A DNA stretch of 64,000 nucleotides from JAZDJP01 sp043803805 (GTDB lineage: Bacteria > Planctomycetota > JAZDJP01). The stretch is taken from positions 1 to 64,000 of the forward strand of contig JAZDJP010000050.1 in the NCBI GenBank assembly GCA_043803805.1. Reading direction: 5' to 3'. Position 1 is the first letter of the stretch. The number at the start of each line of letters is the position of its first letter. Below are positions 1 to 8,528 of the stretch, one piece after another. A program made the position numbers and the translations under genes. Below the pieces are notes generated by a model. The model saw only the letters and a program-made list of their open reading frames with translations. It was not told where the DNA came from and did not search any database.

Positions 1-33
1 TGTATCCCCTGTGACGTTCGTTTCGTGCGTCAT
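1..33 (-). CDS. 5' end of an unidentified gene leaving the left edge
   Basis: Only the first 11 codons are inside the window (MTHETNVTGDT). The start is supported by a strong Shine-Dalgarno sequence, AGGAGG, about seven bases upstream on the minus strand. Eleven residues are too few to assign a family. Confidence 0.5.
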   Translation of the reverse strand, partial: MTHETNVTGDT

Positions 34-181
34 GACAAGTCCTCCTTTCTGGTCGTTGGATAGCCCAATCCCAATATCGGCCAGATCGAGGACTTGTTTT
101 TTCCCCTCCTGAAATGTGCGAAAGATATCCTACGTTATCACCGTTACCCAAGCGACGCCGGGGCGTGACGCAGGGGACCTT

Positions 182-221
182 GGCGATTCGCCGACGCCCG
201 GAGGGCCAAAGGCGAATCGGC
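182..221. repeat. Imperfect inverted repeat in a gene-free stretch
   Basis: GGCGATTCGCC (182-192) faces GGCGAATCGGC (211-221) across an 18-base loop, with one mismatch. It is the only structure I see in the gene-free stretch 34-329. It could be a terminator-like hairpin or a REP-like palindrome. No T-run follows on either strand. Confidence 0.35.
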
Positions 222-329
222 TAGAACGCGGCGAGGACAGGATGTCCGAGACGCGTGTTCCGCGGAGGCGTGCCCCGGCGGCATCCCAACCGTTCGCCCG
301 GCCGGGCCGCACGTCACCTTGTTTTCTTC

Positions 330-1139
330 CTATTCGGGATCGGTGGTGCGGTTCAGCACACCTGACAAATATGCTCGATACTCTTCCTGTGAAGGTCCAA
401 GATACGGAATCCCGTTTTTGTCTATACCTACGAACGGCGACGCAATAAATATCATATCCCAATCATTAACCAACCACCCATCCGAAACTTTGACAAAATT
501 AATCTTGCCATTCTCTACCTTGCCATCAAAACCACGATACTCAAAAACGCCATCCGCGGTAAGATCGTTTTGCTTTATTTGTCTATAGTTATGAATCGTT
601 ACTTTCATTCTTGGCAATAAATTCTGTTTTTCACTCCAGTGATTAACATCCGGAATACCATTAGTTGTATAGAATATTTTTCCTTTGATGTATGTAACTT
701 TTCTCTCAATAAAACACTTGCGATTGTCCATCATCCTTTGTAAAAATTCCACCGGTTTTTTAACTTTCTTCCCAATGCCAGTAAAATGCTCACGTAAATC
801 TTTGGGTTTGATACTGTACTCGATAAGATCAAGCCCATGATCCTGACAGAAATGTTCTTCGTCCTTGCTCCTGTTCCCAGGAGATGCTTTACAACCATGC
901 ACAGCGTAATCCCAAGCCACACTACCCACAAACGCATCTTGACAATCTGGCGTCATGGTGTTTAACCAATTTTCGGCCTCATATCTTGAATAACATCTGA
1001 CAAATTCATCGAAAGATCTATTCGGTGTTCCCATGATATTATTATTCATTTTGTGTCCGGATCGATTATTTAATACACAGGATGACACACACGCACAGGA
1101 CAACGAAATGAAATATAAAAATATAATCTTCTTAGTCAT
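330..1139 (-). CDS. AT-rich hypothetical lipoprotein
   Basis: The 269-residue product starts with a lysine pair, a hydrophobic core (IIFLYFISLSCACVSSC) and lipobox-like cysteines, so it is probably a lipoprotein exported and anchored by lipidation. I recognise no family in the rest, which is rich in aromatic and basic residues. Base composition is strikingly AT-rich with A/T-ending codons, against a GC-rich background on both sides. With the adjacent HicAB pair and recombinase, this points to recent horizontal acquisition. The start is placed at the first ATG before the signal peptide. Confidence 0.75.
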   Translation of the reverse strand: MTKKIIFLYFISLSCACVSSCVLNNRSGHKMNNNIMGTPNRSFDEFVRCYSRYEAENWLNTMTPDCQDAFVGSVAWDYAVHGCKASPGNRSKDEEHFCQDHGLDLIEYSIKPKDLREHFTGIGKKVKKPVEFLQRMMDNRKCFIERKVTYIKGKIFYTTNGIPDVNHWSEKQNLLPRMKVTIHNYRQIKQNDLTADGVFEYRGFDGKVENGKINFVKVSDGWLVNDWDMIFIASPFVGIDKNGIPYLGPSQEEYRAYLSGVLNRTTDPE

Positions 1140-1159
1140 TTTCCGCCATTCCCTGTTTG

Positions 1160-1191
1160 GGAAAGAATGGGGTCAGGAAAGAATGGGGTCA
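1160..1191 (+). repeat. Two tandem copies of a 16-bp GGGGTCA repeat
   Basis: GGAAAGAATGGGGTCA occurs twice in perfect tandem (1160-1175, 1176-1191), followed by GGTCTTGAA. From memory, this GGGGTCAGG type of repeat often lies beside REP-associated (Y1/IS200-like) transposase genes in many bacteria. No such transposase is present here, so this would be an orphan copy. Confidence 0.6.
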
Positions 1192-1241
1192 GGTCTTGAA
1201 ATATCACTTTTCCGATTCCGCCGCCTTCGCCATCTTGCTCG

Positions 1242-1469
1242 CTACGCAAAAATCAGTCTACCCCTCGGCTCCGGAACGGGACGGTTCAGCGATTCCGCCG
1301 TTTCAATCCACTCGGCAATGACCCGTTCGGCGTTCGTCAACGCCCCCTGATACGTCTTGCCATCCGCCGCACAACCCGGCAATTCAGGCACTTCGGCGAT
1401 ATAAGCGTCGTCCTCCTTGCTCCAGTAGATGATGACCTCATACTTTGGCTTATGGCTCATGGCGTTCAC
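1242..1469 (-). CDS. hicB: HicB-family antitoxin
   Basis: A 75-residue protein with the compact HicB alpha/beta core: YEVIIYWSKEDDAYIAEVPELPGC, then a helix (GALTNAERVIAEWIETA). HicB proteins neutralise the HicA mRNA interferase and usually repress the operon. No separate C-terminal DNA-binding domain is visible, so this is a short HicB form. It lies downstream of and overlaps hicA by about 20 bases, giving the order hicA-hicB on the minus strand. Start choice is uncertain: a second in-frame ATG lies three codons in. Confidence 0.88.
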   Translation of the reverse strand: MNAMSHKPKYEVIIYWSKEDDAYIAEVPELPGCAADGKTYQGALTNAERVIAEWIETAESLNRPVPEPRGRLIFA

Positions 1470-1713
1470 CTCCGAGACGATATTTCAAAATCACCTGCCT
1501 CACCTGTTTCACCTGATACGGTTTCGCCTGATGTCCACGGGGTTGCACGTTGAGGATTTCCTCGACGCCATCCATCCAGAAAATATGGTGGCTTCCATTC
1601 ACCCTTTCCGAAAATCCGAGATTCAAAAGCAATCGGCACAACCCGACGAAGGGGATATCGGCATCCGATGTGCCCCGTAATACTTTCTCAAATAGTTTGT
1701 CCTGCCTCGACAT
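1450..1713 (-). CDS. hicA: HicA-family mRNA interferase toxin
   Basis: An 87-residue HicA-like protein with a dsRNA-binding-like fold. The catalytic histidine region is seen as NGSHHIFW at about residues 39-46, preceded by the helix CRLLLNLGF. HicA cleaves mRNA during stress and is held inactive by HicB. It is somewhat longer than minimal HicA proteins because of an N-terminal extension. The hicB gene overlaps its 3' end, so the two are translationally linked. It belongs to the accessory block next to the recombinase. Confidence 0.85.
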   Translation of the reverse strand: MSRQDKLFEKVLRGTSDADIPFVGLCRLLLNLGFSERVNGSHHIFWMDGVEEILNVQPRGHQAKPYQVKQVRQVILKYRLGGERHEP

Positions 1714-1751
1714 GCCACCCCACTTCTTTTCCGCAGACCCGCAGGCACATT

Positions 1752-2501
1752 TTACTCCTGCTCCGTCGGACTGGGAAGCGAATTATCAGAGGGAACATCG
1801 CCCCCGCCGGGGTGCGTGCGTCGGTGGACCTCCTTGAGTTTGCTGATGGCGATGTTGGTGTAAATCATCGTCGAGTTCAGGCACTCATGGCCCAGTTGCG
1901 CCTGAACAAACCTCACATCCGCGCCGCCTTCGAGCATCAGCGTGGCGCAGGAATGCCTCCAGATATGAACCGCCCCGCGCTTCCCGAGTTCCGCCTGATC
2001 CAGGTATTTTGCGCCCATTTGTGTCAGCGTTTGCAACCCGATACGCCCGCCCAGCACGGAAAGAAACAGCGCGCCAGTGTCGGGACCTTTCAGGAGCGCA
2101 GGGCGGATATCGTAGATATATTTCCGCAACCACTGCAATGCCCGCGCCTCGATTGCCGACAACCTGTCGCGCTTGCCCTTGCCCTGCTTGACAAACACCG
2201 TCCCCAACCGAAAGTCAATATCCCGAATGTCCAGGTTGCGGAGTTCCTTGCGCCGAATCCCCGTGCTGAAGAAGACCTCCATCGCACAGCGGTCCCGGAA
2301 TCCTGTCGGCGTTGATATATCGGGCTGGGCCAGCACCTGTTCGACCTCTTCCACGGAAAGGTAATTTCGCGGCAACCGCTTTTCACTGCGCGGGGACTCG
2401 ACTTCGCCCGCCGGGTTCATTTGAATCGCGTTCGTCTTCACGAGCCAACTGAAGAAGCATTTGATGATGCTCACGGTGATGCCCTGTGTGACGAAGGACA
2501 A
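1752..2501 (-). CDS. Tyrosine recombinase (XerC/D-like integrase), N-terminally truncated
   Basis: The catalytic domain is complete: the first catalytic Arg in STGIRRKEL, a beta-hairpin Lys (VKQGKGKRDR), the HxxR box HIWRH, the LGH motif and the nucleophile Tyr in STMIYT. The reading frame stays open upstream of this ATG to about 2600, and the translation (ERGIERAEEVTKPVIERYQK) still looks like the core-binding domain. It then stops resembling an integrase exactly where a beta-propeller fragment begins on the other strand. About 50 N-terminal residues are therefore probably lost, and activity is doubtful. It may once have mobilised the adjacent cargo. Confidence 0.88.
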   Translation of the reverse strand: MSFVTQGITVSIIKCFFSWLVKTNAIQMNPAGEVESPRSEKRLPRNYLSVEEVEQVLAQPDISTPTGFRDRCAMEVFFSTGIRRKELRNLDIRDIDFRLGTVFVKQGKGKRDRLSAIEARALQWLRKYIYDIRPALLKGPDTGALFLSVLGGRIGLQTLTQMGAKYLDQAELGKRGAVHIWRHSCATLMLEGGADVRFVQAQLGHECLNSTMIYTNIAISKLKEVHRRTHPGGGDVPSDNSLPSPTEQE

Positions 2502-2605
2502 TCGTTCCCCGTTCGCCTTCCGATGCTCGAAGATATGTTTCTGGTATCGTTCAATGACGGGCTTGGTGACTTCTTCCGCCCGTTCAATCCCGCGCTCCGC
2601 GCATC

Positions 2606-2905
2606 GGGTATCTCGCGGCGGGCAATCTTTATGCCGTCCGCCTTGCCGATGGCGCCGTCCTCTGGGAAGCGCCTTCGCCGGGGGAATTCGGTTTCTGCCG
2701 CGGCGCTCCCGTTATCTCCGGGAATCTCCTCTATGCGGCGGAAGAGGAAGGGCTCCTCTACAAAATCAATCGGCAAACCGGGCGCATCCTCAAAACCTTC
2801 ACCCTCGGCGCCCCCATCCGGTGCGGCATCGCCGCGAGCGGTCCGATGGTGTACGTGGCTCCGAACAACAAAACAATCCTTGCGGTGGATATGGCAAAGG
2901 AATAG
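2606..2905 (+). pseudogene. C-terminal fragment of a PQQ-like beta-propeller protein
   Basis: A 100-codon open frame without a start codon reads as beta-propeller blades: GNLYAVRLADGAVLWEAP, then GNLLYAAEEEGLLYKINRQ, then GPMVYVAPNNKTILAVD, ending at TAG 2903-2905. These are repeats typical of PQQ-binding-like (quinoprotein-type) proteins. The 5' part is missing. Its left end meets the truncated integrase within a few bases of 2600-2606, so both genes were probably cut by one rearrangement. It is very unlikely to be expressed as a working protein. Confidence 0.8.
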
Positions 2906-3033
2906 ATCTCCTCTCATTTCCCTTCATTCTCCTCGGTTTTTTCGGGGTGTTGGAGTTTTTCAAAATTTGTTTCCGTTCGGCGGGGAAAATCGCTTATGAT
3001 TTTCCCTGTATGTCATCGCTCGAGGAGGATGTG

Positions 3034-5637
3034 ATGAATCCGACCCGGCACAAGGCCATTTCCCTTCGTTGCGAGCATCTCGAAAATCCACTGGGATTGG
3101 ACGAGACGCGTCCCCGGCTGTCGTGGCGCATCGCGGATGAACGGCCCGGGGCCCGGCAGACGGCCTGGCAGGTGGTGGCCGCGGGTTCCCCGGAGAGTCT
3201 GGCGCAGAGTCCGCACCTGTGGGACAGCGGCCGGGTCCGCGGCGATCAGTGTCTGGACATCATCTACGCCGGCAGGGCGCTCAAATCCCGCCAGAGGGTT
3301 TTCTGGCGGGTGCGCGTGTGGGATCGGGAGGGTGCGGTTTCCGATTGGAGCGAGACGGCGTGTTTCGAGATGGGGTTGCTCAAGAGCGCCGACTGGTCCG
3401 CCCGGTGGATCGGACGGCCGCTCGAGGGCCGGGAGGGCGGTCAACCGTGTCCGCACCTCCGGCGCGGGTTCGCGTTGAAACCCGGCATCGCCCGGGCTCG
3501 CATTTACGCCTCGGCCCGCGGGCTGTTTGAACTTCATTTGAACGGCGAGCGGGTGGGGCGGGATTATTTTACCCCCGGCTGGACCGACTACCACCGGCGG
3601 ATCCAGTACCTCGTTTACGATGTCACGGACCGGGTCCGGCCGGGCGCCAACGCCGTCGGGGCCATTCTGGGCGACGGGTGGTACGCCGGGTACCTGGCGT
3701 GGGGAAAACGGCGCGGCCTGTATGGGGACCAACTCTCGTTGTTGTTTCAACTGGAGGTGGAGTACGCGGACGGCGCCCGGGAGACGATCGCGGGCGGGCC
3801 GGAATGGAAAACGTCATTCGGTCCCATTTTGAAATCCGACATCTACAACGGCGAAACGGTTGACGCCCGCCGGGAAATGCCCGGCTGGGCCGCTCCCGGG
3901 TTTGACGATTCCTCCTGGGCGCCGGCGGTTGTGTTCGAGCCGCCGAAGAAGGCCGCCCGGGTGGCCTTGAGCGGCCGGCCGGTCCGCCGCCAGGAGGAGA
4001 TTCCGGTCCGGGCCCGGACGGAACCCCGTTTCGGGGTGCACGTGTTCGACCTCGGCCAGAACATGGTGGGGTGGGTGCGGCTCAAGGTCCGCGGCAAGGC
4101 GGGGCAGACGGTCACCCTTCGCCACGCGGAGATGCTCAACCCCGATGGAATGCTCTACACCGCCAATCTGCGCGGCGCGGCGTGTACCGACGTCTACGTC
4201 TGCCGGGGGGGCGTCGAAGAGGTATTCGAGCCGCGCTTTACATTCCATGGGTTCCGCTACGTGGAGGTGACGGGGCTTTGCGAAAAGCCGTCGCCGTCGG
4301 ACGTGACGGGGGTGGTGTTGCATTCGGAGATTCCGGAGACGGGGAAGTTCGAATGCTCCGATTCGTTGGTTAACCGTCTCCAGCGCAACATCGTGTGGGG
4401 GCAGAAGGGCAATTTCCTCGAGGTCCCGACCGACTGCCCCCAGCGCGACGAGCGTCTCGGCTGGACCGGCGACGCCCAGGTGTTCATCCCGACCGCCTGT
4501 TTCAACCGTGACGTGGCGGCGTTTTTCACGAAGTGGTGCGTGGACCTGGAGGATTCCCAGTACGCCGACGGGGCGTTTCCCCACGTGGCGCCGGATATCC
4601 TGCGCGACGGGGGCCGGGGCTGTGCCGCGTGGGCCGACGCGGGAGTGATCTGTCCCTGGACGATCCACCGCGTCTACGGCGACCGGCGCATCCTGGAGCG
4701 GCATTTCGATTCCATGAAACGCTGGGTGGAGTGGCGGCGGAAAAACAGCCGGGGGCTCGTCTGCCGGGAGGCCTGCTTCGGCGACTGGCTGGCGATTGAC
4801 ATCGCCGAGGGGAATCCGGGCCGTTCGCCCACCCCGCGCGATCTCATCGCCACGGCCTATTTCGCCCGCACGGCGGACATCGTGGCGAAGGCGGCCGCCA
4901 TTATCGGGAGGCGTGCCGACGCGCGGAAATATGCGGCGCTGGCCCGGCGGGTGAGGGCGGCGTTTAATCGCGAATTCGTCTCGCCGAACGGGCGGGTGGC
5001 GGGGGACACCCAGACGGGATATCTTCTTGCGCTCGGCTTCGATTTGCTCCCGCCGAAAAAACGGGCGTACGCGGTGGCGCGGCTGGTCGGGGACATCGAG
5101 TCCCGGAAGTGGCATCTCTCCACCGGGTTCGTGGGCACGCCCCTTCTCGCCCCGGTGCTGACGCGTTTCGGCCGGACGGATGTCGCCTATAAATTGCTGA
5201 TGCAGAAGACCTACCCGTCGTGGTTCTACCCGATCCTGGAGGGGGACGCGACCACGATGTGGGAGCGGTGGAACAGTTACACGAAGAAGGGGGGATTCGG
5301 GGATGTCGGCATGAACTCGTTCAACCACTACGCCTACGGCGCCATCGGCGAGTGGCTGTACGAGACCGTGGCCGGGATCGGGCCGGATCCGGACGACCCG
5401 GGCTACCGGCATGTCATTTTCCACCCGCGGCCGGGCGGGGGGCTGACCTGGGCGAAGGGGGAGATTCTCACGCGGTACGGCCGGGCGGCCTGCGCGTGGA
5501 ATGTGGAGAAAAATCGCCTGGTGGTGAATGTTGTTGTCCCGCCGAACACCCGGGCCACCGTGGTTCTGCCGGGACGCCGGCCCTGCCGTGTTGGCGCCGG
5601 CGCCCATGAATTCACGGCGCGGTGGGTTCCGGCGTGA
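3034..5637 (+). CDS. Alpha-L-rhamnosidase, GH78-type
   Basis: The 867-residue product matches GH78 enzymes, which release terminal L-rhamnose from glycans and glycosides by inversion. In order: an N-terminal beta-sandwich (ENPLGLDETRPRLSW), a sandwich domain with the family motif LHLNGERVGRDYFTPGWTDY, a further module (FDLGQNMVGWVRL), and the (alpha/alpha)6 catalytic barrel. The likely general acid lies in CPQRDERLGW (Asp472/Glu473) and the general base in MWERW (Glu744). The start at 3034 follows AGGAGG by five bases; an in-frame ATG at 3010 lacks this. No signal peptide is evident, so it may be cytoplasmic or released otherwise. The next gene is a rhamnulose-phosphate aldolase, which supports rhamnose use. 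Confidence 0.95.
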   Translation: MNPTRHKAISLRCEHLENPLGLDETRPRLSWRIADERPGARQTAWQVVAAGSPESLAQSPHLWDSGRVRGDQCLDIIYAGRALKSRQRVFWRVRVWDREGAVSDWSETACFEMGLLKSADWSARWIGRPLEGREGGQPCPHLRRGFALKPGIARARIYASARGLFELHLNGERVGRDYFTPGWTDYHRRIQYLVYDVTDRVRPGANAVGAILGDGWYAGYLAWGKRRGLYGDQLSLLFQLEVEYADGARETIAGGPEWKTSFGPILKSDIYNGETVDARREMPGWAAPGFDDSSWAPAVVFEPPKKAARVALSGRPVRRQEEIPVRARTEPRFGVHVFDLGQNMVGWVRLKVRGKAGQTVTLRHAEMLNPDGMLYTANLRGAACTDVYVCRGGVEEVFEPRFTFHGFRYVEVTGLCEKPSPSDVTGVVLHSEIPETGKFECSDSLVNRLQRNIVWGQKGNFLEVPTDCPQRDERLGWTGDAQVFIPTACFNRDVAAFFTKWCVDLEDSQYADGAFPHVAPDILRDGGRGCAAWADAGVICPWTIHRVYGDRRILERHFDSMKRWVEWRRKNSRGLVCREACFGDWLAIDIAEGNPGRSPTPRDLIATAYFARTADIVAKAAAIIGRRADARKYAALARRVRAAFNREFVSPNGRVAGDTQTGYLLALGFDLLPPKKRAYAVARLVGDIESRKWHLSTGFVGTPLLAPVLTRFGRTDVAYKLLMQKTYPSWFYPILEGDATTMWERWNSYTKKGGFGDVGMNSFNHYAYGAIGEWLYETVAGIGPDPDDPGYRHVIFHPRPGGGLTWAKGEILTRYGRAACAWNVEKNRLVVNVVVPPNTRATVVLPGRRPCRVGAGAHEFTARWVPA

Positions 5638-5683
5638 GCGGAAGAGGCGGGGCGGGGAGTCGTGTGGTGTCCCTCCGACGGGA

Positions 5684-5692
5684 TGCTATAAT
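5684..5692 (+). promoter_or_regulatory. Extended -10 promoter before the aldolase gene
   Basis: TGCTATAAT is a perfect extended -10 element about 28 bases upstream of the aldolase start codon. I see no convincing -35 box, as is common with extended -10 promoters. This suggests the aldolase has its own promoter besides read-through from the rhamnosidase gene. Confidence 0.5.
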
Positions 5693-5720
5693 CAACCCGG
5701 TTTTTCATCCCGGAGGCACC

Positions 5721-6557
5721 ATGTCTGAAATTGCCCGCCGTTTCCGGCATCCTGAAGTCGAGCGCATGGTCCGGGTCGGCGGGTTCGTGTACGCCCACCG
5801 CTGGGCGGAGGGCAACGCCGGCAACATGTCCGTGCGGCTGACGGGGCGGCCGCGCAATCTCGCCTTCTTCCGGGGCGGGGCGGAGGGACAACTGCCCATG
5901 GCCTTCCCGGCGCTTGCCGGAGAGTGGTTCCTGGTCACGGCCACGGGCCGGCGGATGCGTGACCTCGCGCGCGATCCGGGGGCGGGGCTGCTGCTGGTGG
6001 AAATACTCCGGGACGGCCGGCGCTGGCGCGCCCGATGGGGCTTGGGAACGCCGACGAGCGAATTCGCCTGTCATCTGGCCGTCCACGACGCCTGTGTCGA
6101 GCGGCACCCGGAGAGCCGGGCCGTCCTTCATGTCCATTCGCCGCATTTAATCATCCTGAGCCATCTCGCCCGGATGCGGCGGCCCGGGGCGCTCCGCGCC
6201 GCCCTCGAGCGCGTCCATCCCGAGGCGGGGGTGCTTCTCGGGCTCCGCGGATTGAATTTCGTCCCGTTCCGGGTGGGTGGCACTCCCGCGCTGGCCCGGG
6301 CGACCGGCGCGGCCATGCGCGGCGCGGAACTCGCGATGTGGGCCATGCACGGGCTCGTCGTCCGGGCGGCGGATCTCGAAACCGCCCTGGACCATGCGGA
6401 AATGGCCGAGCGCGCCGCCGAATTGTATTTATGGCGGCTCGCCGCCGATCCGAAGGCCCGTGGGCTCACCGCCCGCCAACTCGCCGCGGTTCGCGCCGTC
6501 TTCCGCCCGAAGGCGTTGTCCAAACAGATGCCCGTGCCGCCGCTGTTGGGAATCTGA
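5721..6557 (+). CDS. rhaD: Rhamnulose-1-phosphate aldolase-like class II aldolase
   Basis: A 278-residue protein close in size to RhaD, which splits L-rhamnulose-1-phosphate into DHAP and L-lactaldehyde. The phosphate-binding loop EGNAGNMSV is at residues 30-38. The predicted zinc ligands are His137 and His139 (HVHSPH) and His210 (AMHG), with an acidic residue in PTSEF, spaced as in RhaD. A GGAGG lies just before the ATG. It follows the alpha-L-rhamnosidase, so the pair could link rhamnose release to catabolism; isomerase and kinase genes are not adjacent. A related sugar-phosphate aldolase or epimerase activity cannot be excluded. Confidence 0.85.
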   Translation: MSEIARRFRHPEVERMVRVGGFVYAHRWAEGNAGNMSVRLTGRPRNLAFFRGGAEGQLPMAFPALAGEWFLVTATGRRMRDLARDPGAGLLLVEILRDGRRWRARWGLGTPTSEFACHLAVHDACVERHPESRAVLHVHSPHLIILSHLARMRRPGALRAALERVHPEAGVLLGLRGLNFVPFRVGGTPALARATGAAMRGAELAMWAMHGLVVRAADLETALDHAEMAERAAELYLWRLAADPKARGLTARQLAAVRAVFRPKALSKQMPVPPLLGI

Positions 6558-6563
6558 TGAACG

Positions 6564-7244
6564 CTATGCGGGAACCGCGACAGCCGCTTCCTCCAGGCAC
6601 CAGACCGGCAGGGTTTCCACATCACACCGCATGAAAACCGCGGGGGCGTTTGTGAGTCCCGCCGTGCCCTCCGATCGCGCCACGGTTTTCATGTTGAGAA
6701 GCCGCTGGTAGACCCGTTCGTGACGCGGGTTGAATGTGAAGACGCATGTCTCTCCCCCCTCCGACACGAACGAGCGCACGGTCTCACGAATAAGTCCCAT
6801 GATAACCTTTCGCTCATCCCGACAATCCTTTCGCGTCGCAATCCTCCACGAGGCCCCAAGACGGCGCCCCGTCGCCCGGAGGACATCGCACTCCGTTTTG
6901 AATTCCGCATCCACGTGAAGCCCTTCCGGGCCGTCGAAGGTGAGCGAGTTTGTTCCGACGATGCGCCCATTCCATATCGCGACAAGCATCGTTGTCTCGG
7001 AAATGCCGTCGAGATGCGGGTAATGGATGAGCCGTCCGTCCGGCTGGGGAACGCAGTATCCCCGCTCGACATAAGAGTCGTGGGTGAGGCGGTACACATC
7101 ATCCATCTCCCCGCTATTTTGCACCGGCCGAATCACAATCTCGTCGGGAACCTCCGGAACGAACCCCGACACCACGGAATCCGTCACCGCCCGGAGGGCC
7201 TGGCTGATGGCCGACACCCGTTCTGTTATCCTGTGCGTTGTCAT
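6564..7244 (-). CDS. FeeM-like / acyl-homoserine-lactone-synthase-like acyltransferase
   Basis: A 226-residue GNAT-fold protein resembling N-acyl amino acid synthases (FeeM type) and autoinducer synthases. Visible parts are IVIRPVQNSGEMDDVYRL, HDSYVERGYC, ETTMLVAIWNGRIVGTNSLTFDG, and a late segment CVFTFNPRHERVYQRL. These enzymes move a fatty acyl group from acyl carrier protein or CoA to an amine. It lies 67 bases downstream of the methyltransferase/membrane gene on the same strand, probably in one transcript, so the two may make or modify an acylated signal or lipid. The product is unknown. It converges with the aldolase gene. Confidence 0.65.
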   Translation of the reverse strand: MTTHRITERVSAISQALRAVTDSVVSGFVPEVPDEIVIRPVQNSGEMDDVYRLTHDSYVERGYCVPQPDGRLIHYPHLDGISETTMLVAIWNGRIVGTNSLTFDGPEGLHVDAEFKTECDVLRATGRRLGASWRIATRKDCRDERKVIMGLIRETVRSFVSEGGETCVFTFNPRHERVYQRLLNMKTVARSEGTAGLTNAPAVFMRCDVETLPVWCLEEAAVAVPA

Positions 7245-7311
7245 GATCGTTGTTAAAGATTCTTCCGGCGAAAATCTTGTGCTTTTTGCACGAGATTTGA
7301 GACGGAAGAAT

Positions 7312-8346
7312 CTAATTCATCTGAAAACGCATGCGCTCCTCGATGAGAGCCACCGCAGGGGCGGTTTCGCCAATCGCAACCTTTTCGCGATTCGCCATCG
7401 CAATACGTTTTCCTTCCTGCCGGCCAAGATCGCGTTCGCCGGGGAAACCAATCCGAATGAGCAGATTTTTTACGGCGCACCGGTTCGTAATCCCCGAGAG
7501 CGCGAGATTCATCCCCGTTCCCGCCGCCACAAGACGAAACCAGGGGCTGACAACCTGCGCGAGGACTAGCGAAGCAAGCAACGACGCTCCCGCCAGAATC
7601 CGCCCGGCGCGCTCGTGAGTCATTTGTCTCGACGCCTCCGACGGTTTCGGCAGGCGGCGGACCAGGACATGCACGGGACCGCCTTTCACCTCCAGATCCG
7701 GAAGATCCGCCCGGCGTACGGCCGTGCGCAGTTCCCCCGCCCGGTAACTGGCGGACAGGGAATCCGCGTACTGCTGATTTTGCGCGCGGCTGTTTCGCAA
7801 AAACACGGTGGTGAACAACGTGGACGCCCGCGCCAGAAGCGGATGCGGCCGTGCCAGATCGCGCGCCAGAATCACGCCGCCGGGACGCACGAGGCGCGCC
7901 ATCTCGCGCAGGACGGCCGCCGGATTCTCGAAGTGATGAAGCATGTAATGGCAAACCACCACATCGTAACGCCCGGAAGGAAGTCCCGTGTCGGTGGCAT
8001 TCGAAAGGACGAATTTTATCCGCGAGTCCACACCGGCGCGCCGGGCCCGCTCGGAAGCGATCCGAAGCATGGCCGCGGAAAGATCCACGGCCGTCACTTC
8101 GGCGTCCGGACGCTTCCGGGCCCAGTACGCGGGCATCTGTCCGGGCCCCGTGCCCAAATCGAGAATCCTTCCCCCGGGAGGCAGATGGCGAAGCGCCTGC
8201 TTCGCGAAGGGCTTTTGAATCCACCGCCACATCTTTTCGGCGGTTTCATCGTAGACGGCGGCTTCCGTATTTTCCGCCATCACTTCCCCTGAAGATTCCT
8301 GAACCCGCTTACAGCTTCTCAAAAATTCTTTCGGGAACCTGACCAT
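7312..8346 (-). CDS. Class I SAM methyltransferase fused to a YgaP-like membrane domain
   Basis: Residues 61-70 (ILDLGTGPGQ) are SAM motif I, followed by the acidic strand AVDLSAAML and the post-motif DVVVCHYMLHHF, which define a ubiquinone/menaquinone-type methyltransferase core. From about residue 245 the protein changes to RILAGASLLASLVLAQ, VSPWFRLVAAGTGMNLAL and SGITNRCAVKNLL, which resembles the two-helix YgaP/DUF2892 membrane domain. The fusion would place a methyltransferase at the inner membrane, suggesting a lipid or quinone-like substrate. The start follows GGGAGG by six bases. It is divergent from the sigma-54 activator gene. Confidence 0.8.
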   Translation of the reverse strand: MVRFPKEFLRSCKRVQESSGEVMAENTEAAVYDETAEKMWRWIQKPFAKQALRHLPPGGRILDLGTGPGQMPAYWARKRPDAEVTAVDLSAAMLRIASERARRAGVDSRIKFVLSNATDTGLPSGRYDVVVCHYMLHHFENPAAVLREMARLVRPGGVILARDLARPHPLLARASTLFTTVFLRNSRAQNQQYADSLSASYRAGELRTAVRRADLPDLEVKGGPVHVLVRRLPKPSEASRQMTHERAGRILAGASLLASLVLAQVVSPWFRLVAAGTGMNLALSGITNRCAVKNLLIRIGFPGERDLGRQEGKRIAMANREKVAIGETAPAVALIEERMRFQMN

Positions 8347-8461
8347 GGTCCACCTCCCATCATCTATATATCAATAAACATGCCGGAACCTGAAAGAATC
8401 CAACCCTTTTAATACAAAGAAGTTACAAAACCAATCGAATCCCATGAGGCAAATAAAATCG

Positions 8462-8489
8462 TTGCTTCATCCCCAAATTAGATTATAAG
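8462..8489 (+). promoter_or_regulatory. Possible sigma-70 promoter for the sigma-54 activator gene
   Basis: TTGCTT and TATAAG are separated by 16 bases, about 40 bases before the ATG at 8529. The 182-base divergent intergenic region is markedly AT-rich. I looked for a -24/-12 (GG-N10-GC) sigma-54 site in it and found none with correct spacing. Confidence 0.35.
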
Positions 8490-8528
8490 TATCTCTTAAA
8501 CAACCTTGAGATATACCAAAGGGATATC

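Noticed and set aside
2461..3033. A longer N-terminus for the rhamnosidase (1058 codons from 2461)
   Set aside because: The extra region overlaps the integrase and the beta-propeller fragment in another frame and does not resemble GH78; a strong Shine-Dalgarno fixes the start at 3034.
8347..8528. Sigma-54 promoter near the activator gene
   Set aside because: GGC...TTGC elements near 8453-8466 have 16 instead of 12 bases between the GG and GC reference positions.
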